DNA from: Steromphala cineraria
Lineage: Eukaryota; Mollusca; Gastropoda; Trochida; Trochidae
Direction of reading: 5' to 3'
NCBI GenBank assembly: GCA_916613615.1
Contig: OU744725.1
Location: 61,574,575-61,638,574, forward strand
DNA length: 64,000 nt
The notes under the pieces were generated by a model. It had not been told where the DNA came from and did no database searches. It worked only from the letters and a program-made list of their open reading frames with translations. Made by a program: the position numbers and the translations under genes. The stretch's first letter is position 1. Every line of letters begins with the position of its first letter. Below are positions 29,224-39,646 of the stretch, in pieces.

Positions 29224-29310
29224 CAGTCTAAGTAAACCTAGCCTCACTATTATCCGTTACACTGTATAGCAGTGTAACGGATAATAGTGAGGCTAGGTTT
29301 ACTTAGACTG
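29224..29310. repeat. Perfect 41-bp-arm hairpin
   Basis: Left arm 29224-29264 and right arm 29270-29310 are exact complements around a 5-base loop TATAG. Starts CAGTCTAAGTAAACCTAGCC and ends with its complement. No coding sense. Confidence 0.85.
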
Positions 29311-30185
29311 GGGTGTTTTATACTTTTTTGGATATTTTGCTGTGGTTACCATTGAATCTCAGAATTTGGTTTCTCACGAGAGCAAAAGTGTAGAACAGCA
29401 TGTGTATTAGTGCTTTTTGGAGTTTTCGACATCTTCTGGTTTCTATTTTTGGCATTTCCATTGAAAAGCAACAAACCTTTCATTGTGCAGTGTGTATATT
29501 ACATTATCATTTTAATATTGATTTGTATTGGATAATTTAAAAAATGAAAGACTTAAAATTCATAGTAATAAACGATCCCAGAAAACTTCTTTAAACACTA
29601 ATAAGCTAAAAGCCCGACGGCACTTTGTAGATGATTAAAAAAATACCAATAAATTATGTTTTAGATTTTGCTAATTATAAGATTGTGGTTTAATGTCGGT
29701 GAGTTGACCTTCAAGTGTGGACATTAGATATTACCTTTCAGACCCATCTTAACATTTGCTCATGATTTACGATCAACAGCTTGGTGAGGTTTAGTGGTAT
29801 CATTGCGATTTTGTAACTAGTGAATATCAATAATTGTACCTTAATATCTCTTAGTGTACACCTTTGTGTAAAGGCACAGGCCCCCGGGTCATAGAGCAAT
29901 CATCCCTTTAAAAAAAAAAAAAAAAAAAAAATTGAGATGACCCCCAGATTTGACAGCATTCGTAGATACATAATATTAACTGTGTGTAAAGGATGATAGT
30001 GTAACGAAATCGTCAATCAGTGTTGTTGGCTGGTAGAAGGCTCTTAAAAAGATAGTGTTACTATACCCCCCTTTAGAATACTGTCCTTGCAGGCAGTGTA
30101 TATACATACACATCTACAAAGTTCGAAACAAACAATGTCTTTTATATAATCACCAATGAAATACTAGGTTTTATCAGTGACATAT

Positions 30186-30618
30186 ACCGTATTTCCTCTA
30201 ATACAACCCGGGCCTCCATTACAACTCGGGCCTCGAATAGAACCCGGGGGGTAAGGGGGTGCTGACATTAATACAACCCGGGTCTCGAATAGAACCCGGG
30301 GTCTCGAATAGAACCCGGGTCTAACATAAATACTGGTATAATATGTCGATAGTATATACTTCACGGAAACCGTATATTGCAGGGATTGATACGGATTTTG
30401 ATAAAAGAATGAATATCAACATAAATGCCACGAGATATGTAGAACTAGATCAATAATTTTCCATGAAAACGCCATTCCTAGAAGATTTTGAAACGTCAAT
30501 TCAGACCTGAAGAAATACAACCCGGCCTCCATTATAACCCGGGCCTCGAATAGAACCCGGGGGGTAAGGGGGTACTGAACGAAATAGAACCCCGGGGTTG
30601 TATTCGAGGAAATACGGT
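30186..30618. mobile_element. MITE with CCCGGG-rich ends
   Basis: TIRs ACCGTATTTCCTC (30186-30198) and GAGGAAATACGGT (30606-30618). The subterminal arms repeat TACAACCCGGG, CTCGAATAGAACCCGGG and GGGGTAAGGGGGT on both sides. Non-coding. Confidence 0.65.
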
Positions 30619-32324
30619 TTATCACAATATCATAATGTCTATCAGGCAACAGTGACGATATATTATGATTATTATCACTATGACCAGTGACGATATATTG
30701 GCCAGGTGCCGGAACTTCTTTCAGCTATATGAACAAATGTGGGTAACTTTCCAGTTTTCAAAGTCATCCTAATTACATAATTCATTAAAAAAGATTAAGT
30801 GAATATAATACTTAATGTAGTTTTCTAAATACGAGGTTTATTTCATCCGGTGACATGAGCAAAGATGAAATAAACCCGGTATTTGGAAAATCATTTATAG
30901 AATCGTTCCATATTTGATTATAGGTCAAATCAACTATATGTTTTATGTCATATCGACTTCTGTAATTTCGTCAATGTATACTTTGTATAAGTTATCGGAA
31001 GATTCGTTAACTGATGGTACTCAGCATTACGTTAACAAAGAGTTGGATCGTAAGGTTAGGCAGTACACATGTGAACCATACGCTGGTAGACTTATATTTT
31101 GTAATCAGTTAGTTTTTCGACATTTGAAATTCACAATTTTCTGGAAAGCCTTAACGCTTTATACTGAATTTAAGTTCCACGCGATATCTATGGTTATGCG
31201 TTTAATTCGCTCACGTTATATTTATCAATGAAACGTGAAAATAGTCCCGTCGACCAATCGTCTTTCATTTTCTTAGGAACCGACCAATCAACTAAACTGC
31301 ACATGTGCAGATATCAAAAAAATATCCACTCGTGTATCCTTGCTTGTATGGGTAATATCATACATGTTTTCCGTTCACACGACAAATGTGCGATTTTGGA
31401 AATGGAAAACCTACATGATAAGGTGCGCATTAACTCTAACGCACAACAGTACGCATTTACGCAAAACACCTTCCGCATGTATAGACCTCAGTGTACAATA
31501 ACGGTGATTATTCTAGGCAATGTGATGATTCATTGAATGCGATATCATATTTTATATACGCAAGTTATCGATCTTATACAATAAACCACCAAGGATTATT
31601 AATATAAGCCGTGTACAGTATTCCACTGCTAAATCATTCAAGAGAATTCCATTACATCAAGTCAGGCATTTCTCTACAAATATTAAATGTTTTTGATGAA
31701 CGGACTTTAACCAAAACAAATTTTAACGCCAACGCCCTGGCCTGTTAAGCATCAATTAAAAACATTTTATTAACCACTTCAGGCAACCTATATGGAAATA
31801 AAACCACTACACGTTTATACTGAACGCTGGACTTCCGCCATTAATGTTTTATAACTCAATTGATGTCTCCATAATTTATTTACATGACATTTATTTGATG
31901 GACTGCGATGTGAGGTGGCCGTTCGTTTCACGAACCAATATAGCAAGTCGTAAAATATTTCGTTGAATATTGGCAAAATCGATGTTATGATTTGGATATT
32001 GGAAGGGCAGAGTCTTTGTCGCATTGTTTACATAACTCAACACGGGCCTCTACTGAATAAAGTGCAATATCGATTTTCGGCTGGAGACCGGCTGCAATAT
32101 ATTTCATTACTGGCAACCGTCAGCTTTGATACACATGCCAGTTAAACAATAGATCAATAGATACCATGTGGAATGTATAGATAATACTGAACGACTGTCT
32201 ATGTTATACTTATGTTGTTATACCAGTTAATGATAGATAGATAGTAGGTCCTCCAGAGGATACTTATATAAAATAATTATCCAATTTATATTTTTCATTG
32301 TACGTGGTAATGATTTCTTTTCAA
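30619..32324. other. Intergenic, no gene recognised
   Basis: AT-rich. A small palindrome at about 30829-30890 (AAATACGAGGTTTATTTCAT ... ATGAAATAAACCCGGTATTT). Open frames of about 100 codons at 30914-31536 show no motif, and no splice context supports them. Confidence 0.5.
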
Positions 32325-32476
32325 GGGACGAAAGCGATTTTACGATATATAAAAATAAATACTAGACAATTCCAATAAAAGTGTATATTCATGTAGATTT
32401 TTATTTATCAAAATTTATTAAGTACGATATTTGAAGAACTTAGTAGTTTACATTTTACTATTTTTACAATTTTTAT
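32325..32476. repeat. Left part of 170-bp tandem repeat split by the DIRS element
   Basis: Contains GCGATTTTACGATATATAAA, GTACGATATTTGAAGAACTT and AGTAGTTTACATTTTA, all found again at 41340-41840. The unit is interrupted at its TTATTAT by the retrotransposon. Confidence 0.75.
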
Positions 32477-32498
32477 TATTATTTAGTTACTAACCTCC

Positions 32499-32656
32499 GA
32501 CAAGTGACCTTAGCCTTGTTAGCCATATAACATGTAATCGACTCATTCCCACAGAAGTAATGAAAACATCATTACGCAGATCAATCAGAGTTACCCGCCC
32601 GTCACTAGTCCACTGTGTGGCGTGACCTGTCATCCAATTAGAATCATTCACATTAC
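32499..32656 (+). repeat. DIRS left inverted terminal repeat (158 bp)
   Basis: Starts GACAAGTGACCTTAGCC and ends ATTCACATTAC. By eye it is identical to the complement of 41111-41268. The outermost bases beyond it (32477-32498) differ from the right end, as in other DIRS elements. Confidence 0.88.
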
Positions 32657-32929
32657 AGAGTCGGTAGTGTGCAGACGTATTTCTGTATCTCTCCCGATTG
32701 TATTGAGCTATATAATTAACGTGTTTTGTTGTTTCTGACTCTATTGCTTACCTTAGTTAAGTATCCCCGCTGTCTTTCGTCGTGTTCATTCCTCGTGAGT
32801 GAATTCGGTGCTCTGACAGGGGTGTTTGTAGTTAACACAGCCGTGTTGACTTGGTTTGTTGGAGCGCGGGTTGACTTGCACGTGCAGCCCGTGCAGCCCG
32901 GGGGTGGACGGTCGCTCTACCCCTCTGCG

Positions 32930-33505
32930 TGACAGCTTCGGTTGTCGTGTGCGCCTGCCGCCTGCCGCCTGCCGTCTTCTAGGCGATAGTTCGCTAGGCG
33001 CCTGGACGGGCGCTTGCCGCCTGCCGCCTGCCGCCTGCCGTCTGCTAGGCGATAGATCTCGGAGGCGTCTGGACGGTCGCTCTACCCCTCTGCGTGACAG
33101 CTTCGGTTGTCGTGTGCGCCTGCCGCCTGCCGTCTTCTAGGCGATAGTTCGCTTAGGCGCCTGGACGGGCGCTTGCCGCCTGCCGCCTGCCGCCTGCCGT
33201 CTTCTAGGCGACAGATCTCTTAGGCGTGTGGACGGGCGCTTGCCGCCTACCGCCTGCCGCCTGCCGTCTGCTAGGCGATAGATCTCGGAGGCGTCTGGAC
33301 GGGCGCTTGCCGCCTGCCGCCTGCCGCCTGCCGTCTGCTAGGCGAGGGATTTCTTAGGCGTCTGGACGGGCGCTTGCCGCCTGCCGCCTGCCGCCTGCCG
33401 TCTTCTTGACGGGGTTATTGGATAGGCGCGTGCCGCCTACCGCCTACCGCCTGCCGCCTGCCGTCTTCTTGACACTCGCGCGCTAGTGTAGGTCGCGCTT
33501 GCCGC
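32930..33505 (+). repeat. GC-rich leader array of the DIRS element
   Basis: Higher-order units of about 66 bp (for example around 33233, 33299 and 33366) containing CTAGGCGATAG, GGACGGGCGCTTGCC and three or four 7-base CGCCTGC steps. Lies between the left terminal repeat and the gag-like ATG (33516). Function unknown; likely the untranslated leader. Confidence 0.8.
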
Positions 33506-33515
33506 CTCACAGGAG

Positions 33516-35312
33516 ATGGACTTAGTTCGCTGCGACTCAGCGACCCCGTACCGGGCGTACTGCGGACGGTGCGGGTCACGCAAGTCGGCGAGCTACGACC
33601 CTCATGTCGTCTGTCGCCTGTGTAGGAACACTTGCCCGGCGGATAACCGGTGTGCGGAGTGCGAGGATCTCTCCCCAGAGCAGCACAGGCGTTACCGCTC
33701 TTCCATCCGGAAGAGCGAGTCGCAGAGCCGCTGCAAGTTTACTAGGCGCCCCACCCCGGGTGCGTCTGCCGCCGCAGGCAGGCGCGTGTCGCCGGAGAGG
33801 TCGGACCTCATCATTTCCGAGGACGCAGGGGAGTTTGACTTGCCGTCCTCCCTGGCGTCGGACGTGGGGTCCCTCCGTTCGGACAAGTCGGTCCGCGACC
33901 CGCTGTCTCGGGACTTGCTCCCTGACGTGTCACCGCCTCGTGACTCGTCACCAGAGGAGCCTTCCGATCACGGTCCCCCCTCCCCCCCTCGGGAGGAGCG
34001 ACGGAAGAAGGCTAAGAAGGGTAAGAAGCGCGCCAGGGAGTCGCGTCATGCTTCCTTCGACGCCAAGTCGTTTAAGAACGAGATCCTCACATCGGTCAAG
34101 ACGATGTTGGAGGAATTCACCCAGAAGGGATCTGGGGATCAAGGCGGGAAGGCCCCGCCTTCACCACCTCCTGTGACGCCGCCGCCCAGGCGCGTCCGTC
34201 GGGTGACGCTGGTGTCGCCGCCTCCCTCCCCATCGGACACGTCAGTGCCTCCCTCACCAGGGTCGCTGTCTGGGGACAGAACCGAGGGGGATTCCCCCCC
34301 TCGCGTTCCTCCGTTGTCCGCCGCAGGCGGCCTACGTGAGGAGGAGGCACCTGATCAGGGTGAGAGGATGGCGGCCATCGCTGACTGGTGTCAGCTGACC
34401 CTACAGGAGGTGGATGAAGAGTGCAGTTTCTCCAAACAGGCACGTTTCGAGACCTTCTGTCAGGAGGAGGAGGTAGTGAGTCCGCGAAGCGTCCGCTTCC
34501 CTCCCCACCGCCTTCTCCTGACAGCAGCGAAGGACTTTGACACCCACGTGTCATCCGCGGCGCCGGGCCGTCTTGTTCCGCCTCTGGTGATCTCGGATCG
34601 TCAGAGGTCGGGGCTCCCGGTCGCCTCTTCTCCCATACCGCTTTCTCCCCCCGTCTTGGATGACGATATCAGGCGTGTGGCAGCGCCAGGAGTCGGCCAT
34701 TCAGTGTCTGACGGGCACCTGTCCCACCTGGACAAGGAGGCCAGAAGCATTCTGGGCATGGCGAACTCCGTCGCCCATGCTTGTCAGGCCATGGCCGCCT
34801 TCTCCAAGGAGGCGGGGATGGAGAAAGGGGCGAGAGCACTGTATCGGGGGTTCTGTTCCGTGGCAGGGAACCTAGCCCAAATCATGCTAAGTGCCTCCCG
34901 CATCTCAGCGGGGGTCACTAACCTGAGGCGGGACGGATTTCTCGCGCGCACAAATCTCCCGGCGGAGATGCGCACCCGCCTCAGGAGCGCTCCAGCAGCG
35001 TCGTCGACGCTGTTCGACGGACAGGTCGCAGAGGCTCTGCGACACCGCCAGGAGACCCAACAACAGGAGCTCACCAACCGTTTGGCAGCGGGAGGTGGCA
35101 GGGTCTCTTCGGCGGTGACGACACCGAAGAAGCGGAAGGGTGGCACTCCGCAATCCCCCGCCGGCTCTAGGACCGGCGGGGTTTCCTTTCGGGACGGGGG
35201 CCGGCCAGGCAAGGGCCGCGGCGGCTACAACGCCGGCCCCTCTCCCAAAAGGACACCCAGCAAGTTGCAGGGCAAGGGACGCGCCTATGGAGGAACCCAC
35301 AAGAAGAGGTGA
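33516..35312 (+). CDS. DIRS ORF1, gag-like protein with N-terminal zinc finger
   Basis: 598 codons, intact. Residues 16-49 hold a cysteine/histidine cluster (C16, C19, H30, C33, C36, C40, C46, C49), consistent with zinc binding. Then comes a long low-complexity region rich in S, P, R and D with KKAKKGKKRARESR near residue 170, a folded-looking middle (residues about 400-520) and a basic glycine-rich C-terminus (GRPGKGRGGYN, PSKLQGKGRA). The position before RT and the basic tail fit the ORF1/gag of DIRS elements, assumed to bind the RNA. The ATG is the first in frame after the leader array. Its 3' end overlaps the RT frame by 173 bases. Strand and frame are certain; the role is inferred from position. 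Confidence 0.8.
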   Translation: MDLVRCDSATPYRAYCGRCGSRKSASYDPHVVCRLCRNTCPADNRCAECEDLSPEQHRRYRSSIRKSESQSRCKFTRRPTPGASAAAGRRVSPERSDLIISEDAGEFDLPSSLASDVGSLRSDKSVRDPLSRDLLPDVSPPRDSSPEEPSDHGPPSPPREERRKKAKKGKKRARESRHASFDAKSFKNEILTSVKTMLEEFTQKGSGDQGGKAPPSPPPVTPPPRRVRRVTLVSPPPSPSDTSVPPSPGSLSGDRTEGDSPPRVPPLSAAGGLREEEAPDQGERMAAIADWCQLTLQEVDEECSFSKQARFETFCQEEEVVSPRSVRFPPHRLLLTAAKDFDTHVSSAAPGRLVPPLVISDRQRSGLPVASSPIPLSPPVLDDDIRRVAAPGVGHSVSDGHLSHLDKEARSILGMANSVAHACQAMAAFSKEAGMEKGARALYRGFCSVAGNLAQIMLSASRISAGVTNLRRDGFLARTNLPAEMRTRLRSAPAASSTLFDGQVAEALRHRQETQQQELTNRLAAGGGRVSSAVTTPKKRKGGTPQSPAGSRTGGVSFRDGGRPGKGRGGYNAGPSPKRTPSKLQGKGRAYGGTHKKR

Positions 35313-37245
35313 CTCCTGGGCGCCTCCTCTCCTGCCGCCGGCAGCGGTAGAGGTTCGAGACGGGGCCGTTGGAGGCCGTCTCTCAACGTTTGTGGCCAAC
35401 TGGAGGCAGTTGGGCCTGGACGAGTACGTCTGTCTGACACTGGAGCGTGGGTTTCGTATACCCGTGCACACCCGCCCCCCTTTGACTTGTTCGCCAGTGG
35501 AACGTCCGCTAGAGCCGGAACGGCTCGCGCGCACACTGGAACAAGTGGAGATCCTAATCACCAAGGAGGCGGTGAGCGAGCTTCCGCTCCAAGGTCTGAC
35601 ACCGGGGTTCTACTCTCCAGTATTCGTGAGACCGAAAAAGGACCCGAAAAAATGGCTGCTGATTCACGACTTGAAACAGTTCAACCGCTCCTACCTCGAG
35701 CGGCCGCCATATTTTCGGCTCTTGACCGTGCGGTCTATCATGCGGTTGCTACAACCATACAGCCGCATGGTGTCGCTGGACCTCCAGGACGCGTACCTGC
35801 ATATCCCAATCTGCCCCGCGGATTGCAAGTACCTCCGATTCGTCCTGGCGGGTCGTCACTTCCAGTGGAAGGTGTTGCCCTTCGGGATTGCGACAGCCCC
35901 TTGGTTGTTCACCCGGGTGACCCAACCCATCGTCCAGTTCCTTCACAGGCACGACATCCAGTTCGCGATGTACCTGGACGACGGGTTCGGGAGCCACTGC
36001 TCCCTGTCAGTTCTGACCGAACAAAGGGACTTTGTGATCGCTCTGTTCAGACGCCTGGGTTGGCTTGTCAATCTGGACAAGTCGGATCTAGTACCGACGA
36101 CGTCGCTCGTCTTCCTAGGCGTCCGTCTGGACACGACGCAGGACAAGGCCTTTGTCACGGAGGAACGGATGGGCCGTTACAGGGAACTCCTAGCGGACGC
36201 GTGTCGCGGGCCTCTCTCGCTCCGACGGTGGCAACGTCTGCTAGGATTCTTGACCTCAGCTCAAGACTTCACGAGGAGGGGGAGGCTTCACCTCCGGCCC
36301 CTCCAAATAGTACTGAACGGGCACGTTCGGGAGGTATCTTGCGGCCATCACATCAGGATGCCGCAGGACCTCATTCACCACCTACGATGGTGGCAGGACG
36401 AGAGCAACGTCTTGGCGGGGGTTCCCCTCCGGCAACCCCCCGCCGGGAGCCAGTTGTATGTGGACGCCTCTACCCAGGGGTGGGGCGCGCACCTGGGGAC
36501 CGACCAGGCGGCGGGCGTGTGGTCGCCGGCGCAAGCCGAGCTTCACATCAACTTCCTGGAGTTGAATGCCATACGTCTGGCGATCGATCACTGGTCGGAT
36601 CGTCTGGGGAACCAGGTGCTGTGTGTCCACACAGACAGTTCGACGGCAGCCTGGTCGATCAACAAGCAAGGATCGACCAAGGCGGGATCGTTGTTACAGC
36701 TGGTGATGGAGCTGTTTCGACTGGTAGACGAACTCAACATCTCAATAAGAGCGGTGCACATCCCGGGAGCAAAGAACGTCCTTGCGGACGCTCTTTCTCG
36801 CCCGGACAAACCTCCCTCCACGGAGTGGATGTTGCACCCTCGAGTGTTCGAGGCGATCTGTCTCCAGTTCGGCAGGCCGCATGTCGACCTCTTCGCGACA
36901 CGGCTCAATCACCAGCTGCCGGTATACGTATCCCCAGTGCCAGACCCTCTGGCATGGGGATTAGACGCGCTCGCGTTAGGATGGGAGGGGATGGACGCTT
37001 ACGCTTTTCCCCCCCCCCGCCATTCTGACTCAAGTGGTGGCAAAAGTCCAGGAGACGAGACGCCTGCGTCTGCTCCTGGTCGCACCGAACTGGCCGGCAA
37101 GGCCGTGGTATGTCCCCCTCCGGAGACTCTGCGCTCAGGAGCCGGTTCCCCTGCCATCCAGGTGGGACCTTCTCAGGAGCAACCCAAGCAGACGGGTGCA
37201 CGAGAACCCTCAGAACCCTCAGCTCAGAACAAAGGGACTTTGTGA
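35140..37245 (+). CDS. DIRS reverse transcriptase-RNase H, first (5') copy, disrupted 3' end
   Basis: 701-codon frame overlapping ORF1. RT motifs: SPVFVRPKKDPKKW near residue 158, LDLQDAYLHIPI (motif A) near 213, LPFGIATAPWLF (B) near 245, MYLDDG (C) near 277. RNase H follows with its acidic residues in YVDAST (near 440), FLELNA (near 471), HTDSST (near 498) and LADALSR (near 549). It copies the element's RNA into DNA. After DAYAFPP (near 620) a run of ten C (37009-37018) shifts the frame: the family's usual continuation (VVAKVQETRRLRLLLVAPNW) is in the next frame from 37034. Residues beyond about 625 are therefore out of frame, and from 37227 the frame runs into a tandem copy and stops. The true start may be an ATG other than the first. 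Confidence 0.85.
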   Translation: MALRNPPPALGPAGFPFGTGAGQARAAAATTPAPLPKGHPASCRARDAPMEEPTRRGDSWAPPLLPPAAVEVRDGAVGGRLSTFVANWRQLGLDEYVCLTLERGFRIPVHTRPPLTCSPVERPLEPERLARTLEQVEILITKEAVSELPLQGLTPGFYSPVFVRPKKDPKKWLLIHDLKQFNRSYLERPPYFRLLTVRSIMRLLQPYSRMVSLDLQDAYLHIPICPADCKYLRFVLAGRHFQWKVLPFGIATAPWLFTRVTQPIVQFLHRHDIQFAMYLDDGFGSHCSLSVLTEQRDFVIALFRRLGWLVNLDKSDLVPTTSLVFLGVRLDTTQDKAFVTEERMGRYRELLADACRGPLSLRRWQRLLGFLTSAQDFTRRGRLHLRPLQIVLNGHVREVSCGHHIRMPQDLIHHLRWWQDESNVLAGVPLRQPPAGSQLYVDASTQGWGAHLGTDQAAGVWSPAQAELHINFLELNAIRLAIDHWSDRLGNQVLCVHTDSSTAAWSINKQGSTKAGSLLQLVMELFRLVDELNISIRAVHIPGAKNVLADALSRPDKPPSTEWMLHPRVFEAICLQFGRPHVDLFATRLNHQLPVYVSPVPDPLAWGLDALALGWEGMDAYAFPPPRHSDSSGGKSPGDETPASAPGRTELAGKAVVCPPPETLRSGAGSPAIQVGPSQEQPKQTGAREPSEPSAQNKGTL
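36019..37226 (+). repeat. Tandem unit 1 of RT-RNase H segment (1,208 bp)
   Basis: From GAACAAAGGGACTTTG just after the YLDDG motif to the junction TCAGAACCCTCAGCTCA. Holds the RT thumb/connection, all of RNase H and the post-RNase H domain. The only unit joined to a real RT upstream. Confidence 0.92.
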
Positions 37246-38434
37246 TCGCTCTGTTCAGACGCCTGGGTTGGCTTGTCAATCTGGACAAGTCGGATCTAGT
37301 ACCGACGACGTCGCTCGTCTTCCTAGGCGTCCGTCTGGACACGACGCAGGACAAGGCCTTTGTCACGGAGGAACGGATGGGCCGTTACAGGGAACTCCTA
37401 GCGGACGCGTGTCGCGGGCCTCTCTCGCTCCGACGGTGGCAACGTCTGCTAGGATTCTTGACCTCAGCTCAAGACTTCACGAGGAGGGGGAGGCTTCACC
37501 TCCGGCCCCTCCAAATAGTACTGAACGGGCACGTTCGGGAGGTATCTTGCGGCCATCACATCAGGATGCCGCAGGACCTCATTCACCACCTACGATGGTG
37601 GCAGGACGAGAGCAACGTCTTGGCGGGGGTTCCCCTCCGGCAACCCCCCGCCGGGAGCCAGTTGTATGTGGACGCCTCTACCCAGGGGTGGGGCGCGCAC
37701 CTGGGGACCGACCAGGCGGCGGGCGTGTGGTCGCCGGCGCAAGCCGAGCTTCACATCAACTTCCTGGAGTTGAATGCCATACGTCTGGCGATCGATCACT
37801 GGTCGGATCGTCTGGGGAACCAGGTGCTGTGTGTCCACACAGACAGTTCGACGGCAGCCTGGTCGATCAACAAGCAAGGATCGACCAAGGCGGGATCGTT
37901 GTTACAGCTGGTGATGGAGCTGTTTCGACTGGTAGACGAACTCAACATCTCAATAAGAGCGGTGCACATCCCGGGAGCAAAGAACGTCCTTGCGGACGCT
38001 CTTTCTCGCCCGGACAAACCTCCCTCCACGGAGTGGATGTTGCACCCTCGAGTGTTCGAGGCGATCTGTCTCCAGTTCGGCAGGCCACATGTCGACCTCT
38101 TCGCGACACGGCTCAATCACCAGCTGCCGGTATACGTATCCCCAGTGCCAGACCCTCTGGCATGGGGATTAGACGCGCTCGCGTTAGGATGGGAGGGGAT
38201 GGACGCTTACGCTTTTCCCCCCCCCCGCCATTCTGACTCAAGTGGTGGCAAAAGTCCAGGAGACGAGACGCCTGCGTCTGCTCCTGGTCGCACCGAACTG
38301 GCCGGCAAGGCCGTGGTATGTCCCCCTCCGGAGACTCTGCGCTCAGGAGCCGGTTCCCCTGCCATCCAGGTGGGACCTTCTCAGGAGCAACCCAAGCAGA
38401 CGGGTGCACGAGAACCCTCAGAACCCTCAGCTCA
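37227..38434 (+). pseudogene. Tandem unit 2 of RT-RNase H segment
   Basis: Same 1,208 bp as unit 1, with a single substitution seen (A at 38087 against G at 36879 and 39295). Lacks the RT finger and palm motifs, so it cannot make a polymerase alone. Because 1,208 is not a multiple of 3, each added unit changes the reading frame. Confidence 0.9.
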
Positions 38435-39629
38435 GAACAAAGGGACTTTGTGATCGCTCTGTTCAGACGCCTGGGTTGGCTTGTCAATCTGGACAAGTCG
38501 GATCTAGTACCGACGACGTCGCTCGTCTTCCTAGGCGTCCGTCTGGACACGACGCAGGACAAGGCCTTTGTCACGGAGGAACGGATGGGCCGTTACAGGG
38601 AACTCCTAGCGGACGCGTGTCGCGGGCCTCTCTCGCTCCGACGGTGGCAACGTCTGCTAGGATTCTTGACCTCAGCTCAAGACTTCACGAGGAGGGGGAG
38701 GCTTCACCTCCGGCCCCTCCAAATAGTACTGAACGGGCACGTTCGGGAGGTATCTTGCGGCCATCACATCAGGATGCCGCAGGACCTCATTCACCACCTA
38801 CGATGGTGGCAGGACGAGAGCAACGTCTTGGCGGGGGTTCCCCTCCGGCAACCCCCCGCCGGGAGCCAGTTGTATGTGGACGCCTCTACCCAGGGGTGGG
38901 GCGCGCACCTGGGGACCGACCAGGCGGCGGGCGTGTGGTCGCCGGCGCAAGCCGAGCTTCACATCAACTTCCTGGAGTTGAATGCCATACGTCTGGCGAT
39001 CGATCACTGGTCGGATCGTCTGGGGAACCAGGTGCTGTGTGTCCACACAGACAGTTCGACGGCAGCCTGGTCGATCAACAAGCAAGGATCGACCAAGGCG
39101 GGATCGTTGTTACAGCTGGTGATGGAGCTGTTTCGACTGGTAGACGAACTCAACATCTCAATAAGAGCGGTGCACATCCCGGGAGCAAAGAACGTCCTTG
39201 CGGACGCTCTTTCTCGCCCGGACAAACCTCCCTCCACGGAGTGGATGTTGCACCCTCGAGTGTTCGAGGCGATCTGTCTCCAGTTCGGCAGGCCGCATGT
39301 CGACCTCTTCGCGACACGGCTCAATCACCAGCTGCCGGTATACGTATCCCCAGTGCCAGACCCTCTGGCATGGGGATTAGACGCGCTCGCGTTAGGATGG
39401 GAGGGGATGGACGCTTACGCTTTTCCCCCCCCCCGCCATTCTGACTCAAGTGGTGGCAAAAGTCCAGGAGACGAGACGCCTGCGTCTGCTCCTGGTCGCA
39501 CCGAACTGGCCGGCAAGGCCGTGGTATGTCCCCCTCCGGAGACTCTGCGCTCAGGAGCCGGTTCCCCTGCCATCCAGGTGGGACCTTCTCAGGAGCAACC
39601 CAAGCAGACGGGTGCACGAGAACCCTCAG
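38435..39629 (+). pseudogene. Tandem unit 3 of RT-RNase H segment
   Basis: Same sequence as units 1 and 2 but 1,195 bp, because it lacks the 13-bp junction filler and continues into the original 3' flank (GGTTCTACATCTGCACG). The natural end of the RT-RNase H frame (LHVWVVSKTE, stop at about 39669) follows it. A single long frame crosses this unit into the recombinase only because of the C-run shift. Confidence 0.9.
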
Positions 39630-39646
39630 GTTCTACATCTGCACGT

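Noticed and set aside
37034..39444. 400-codon frames (starting 37034, 38242) as separate proteins
   Set aside because: They begin with about 60 residues of the true post-RNase H domain, but after the tandem junction they read the RNase H unit in a wrong frame.
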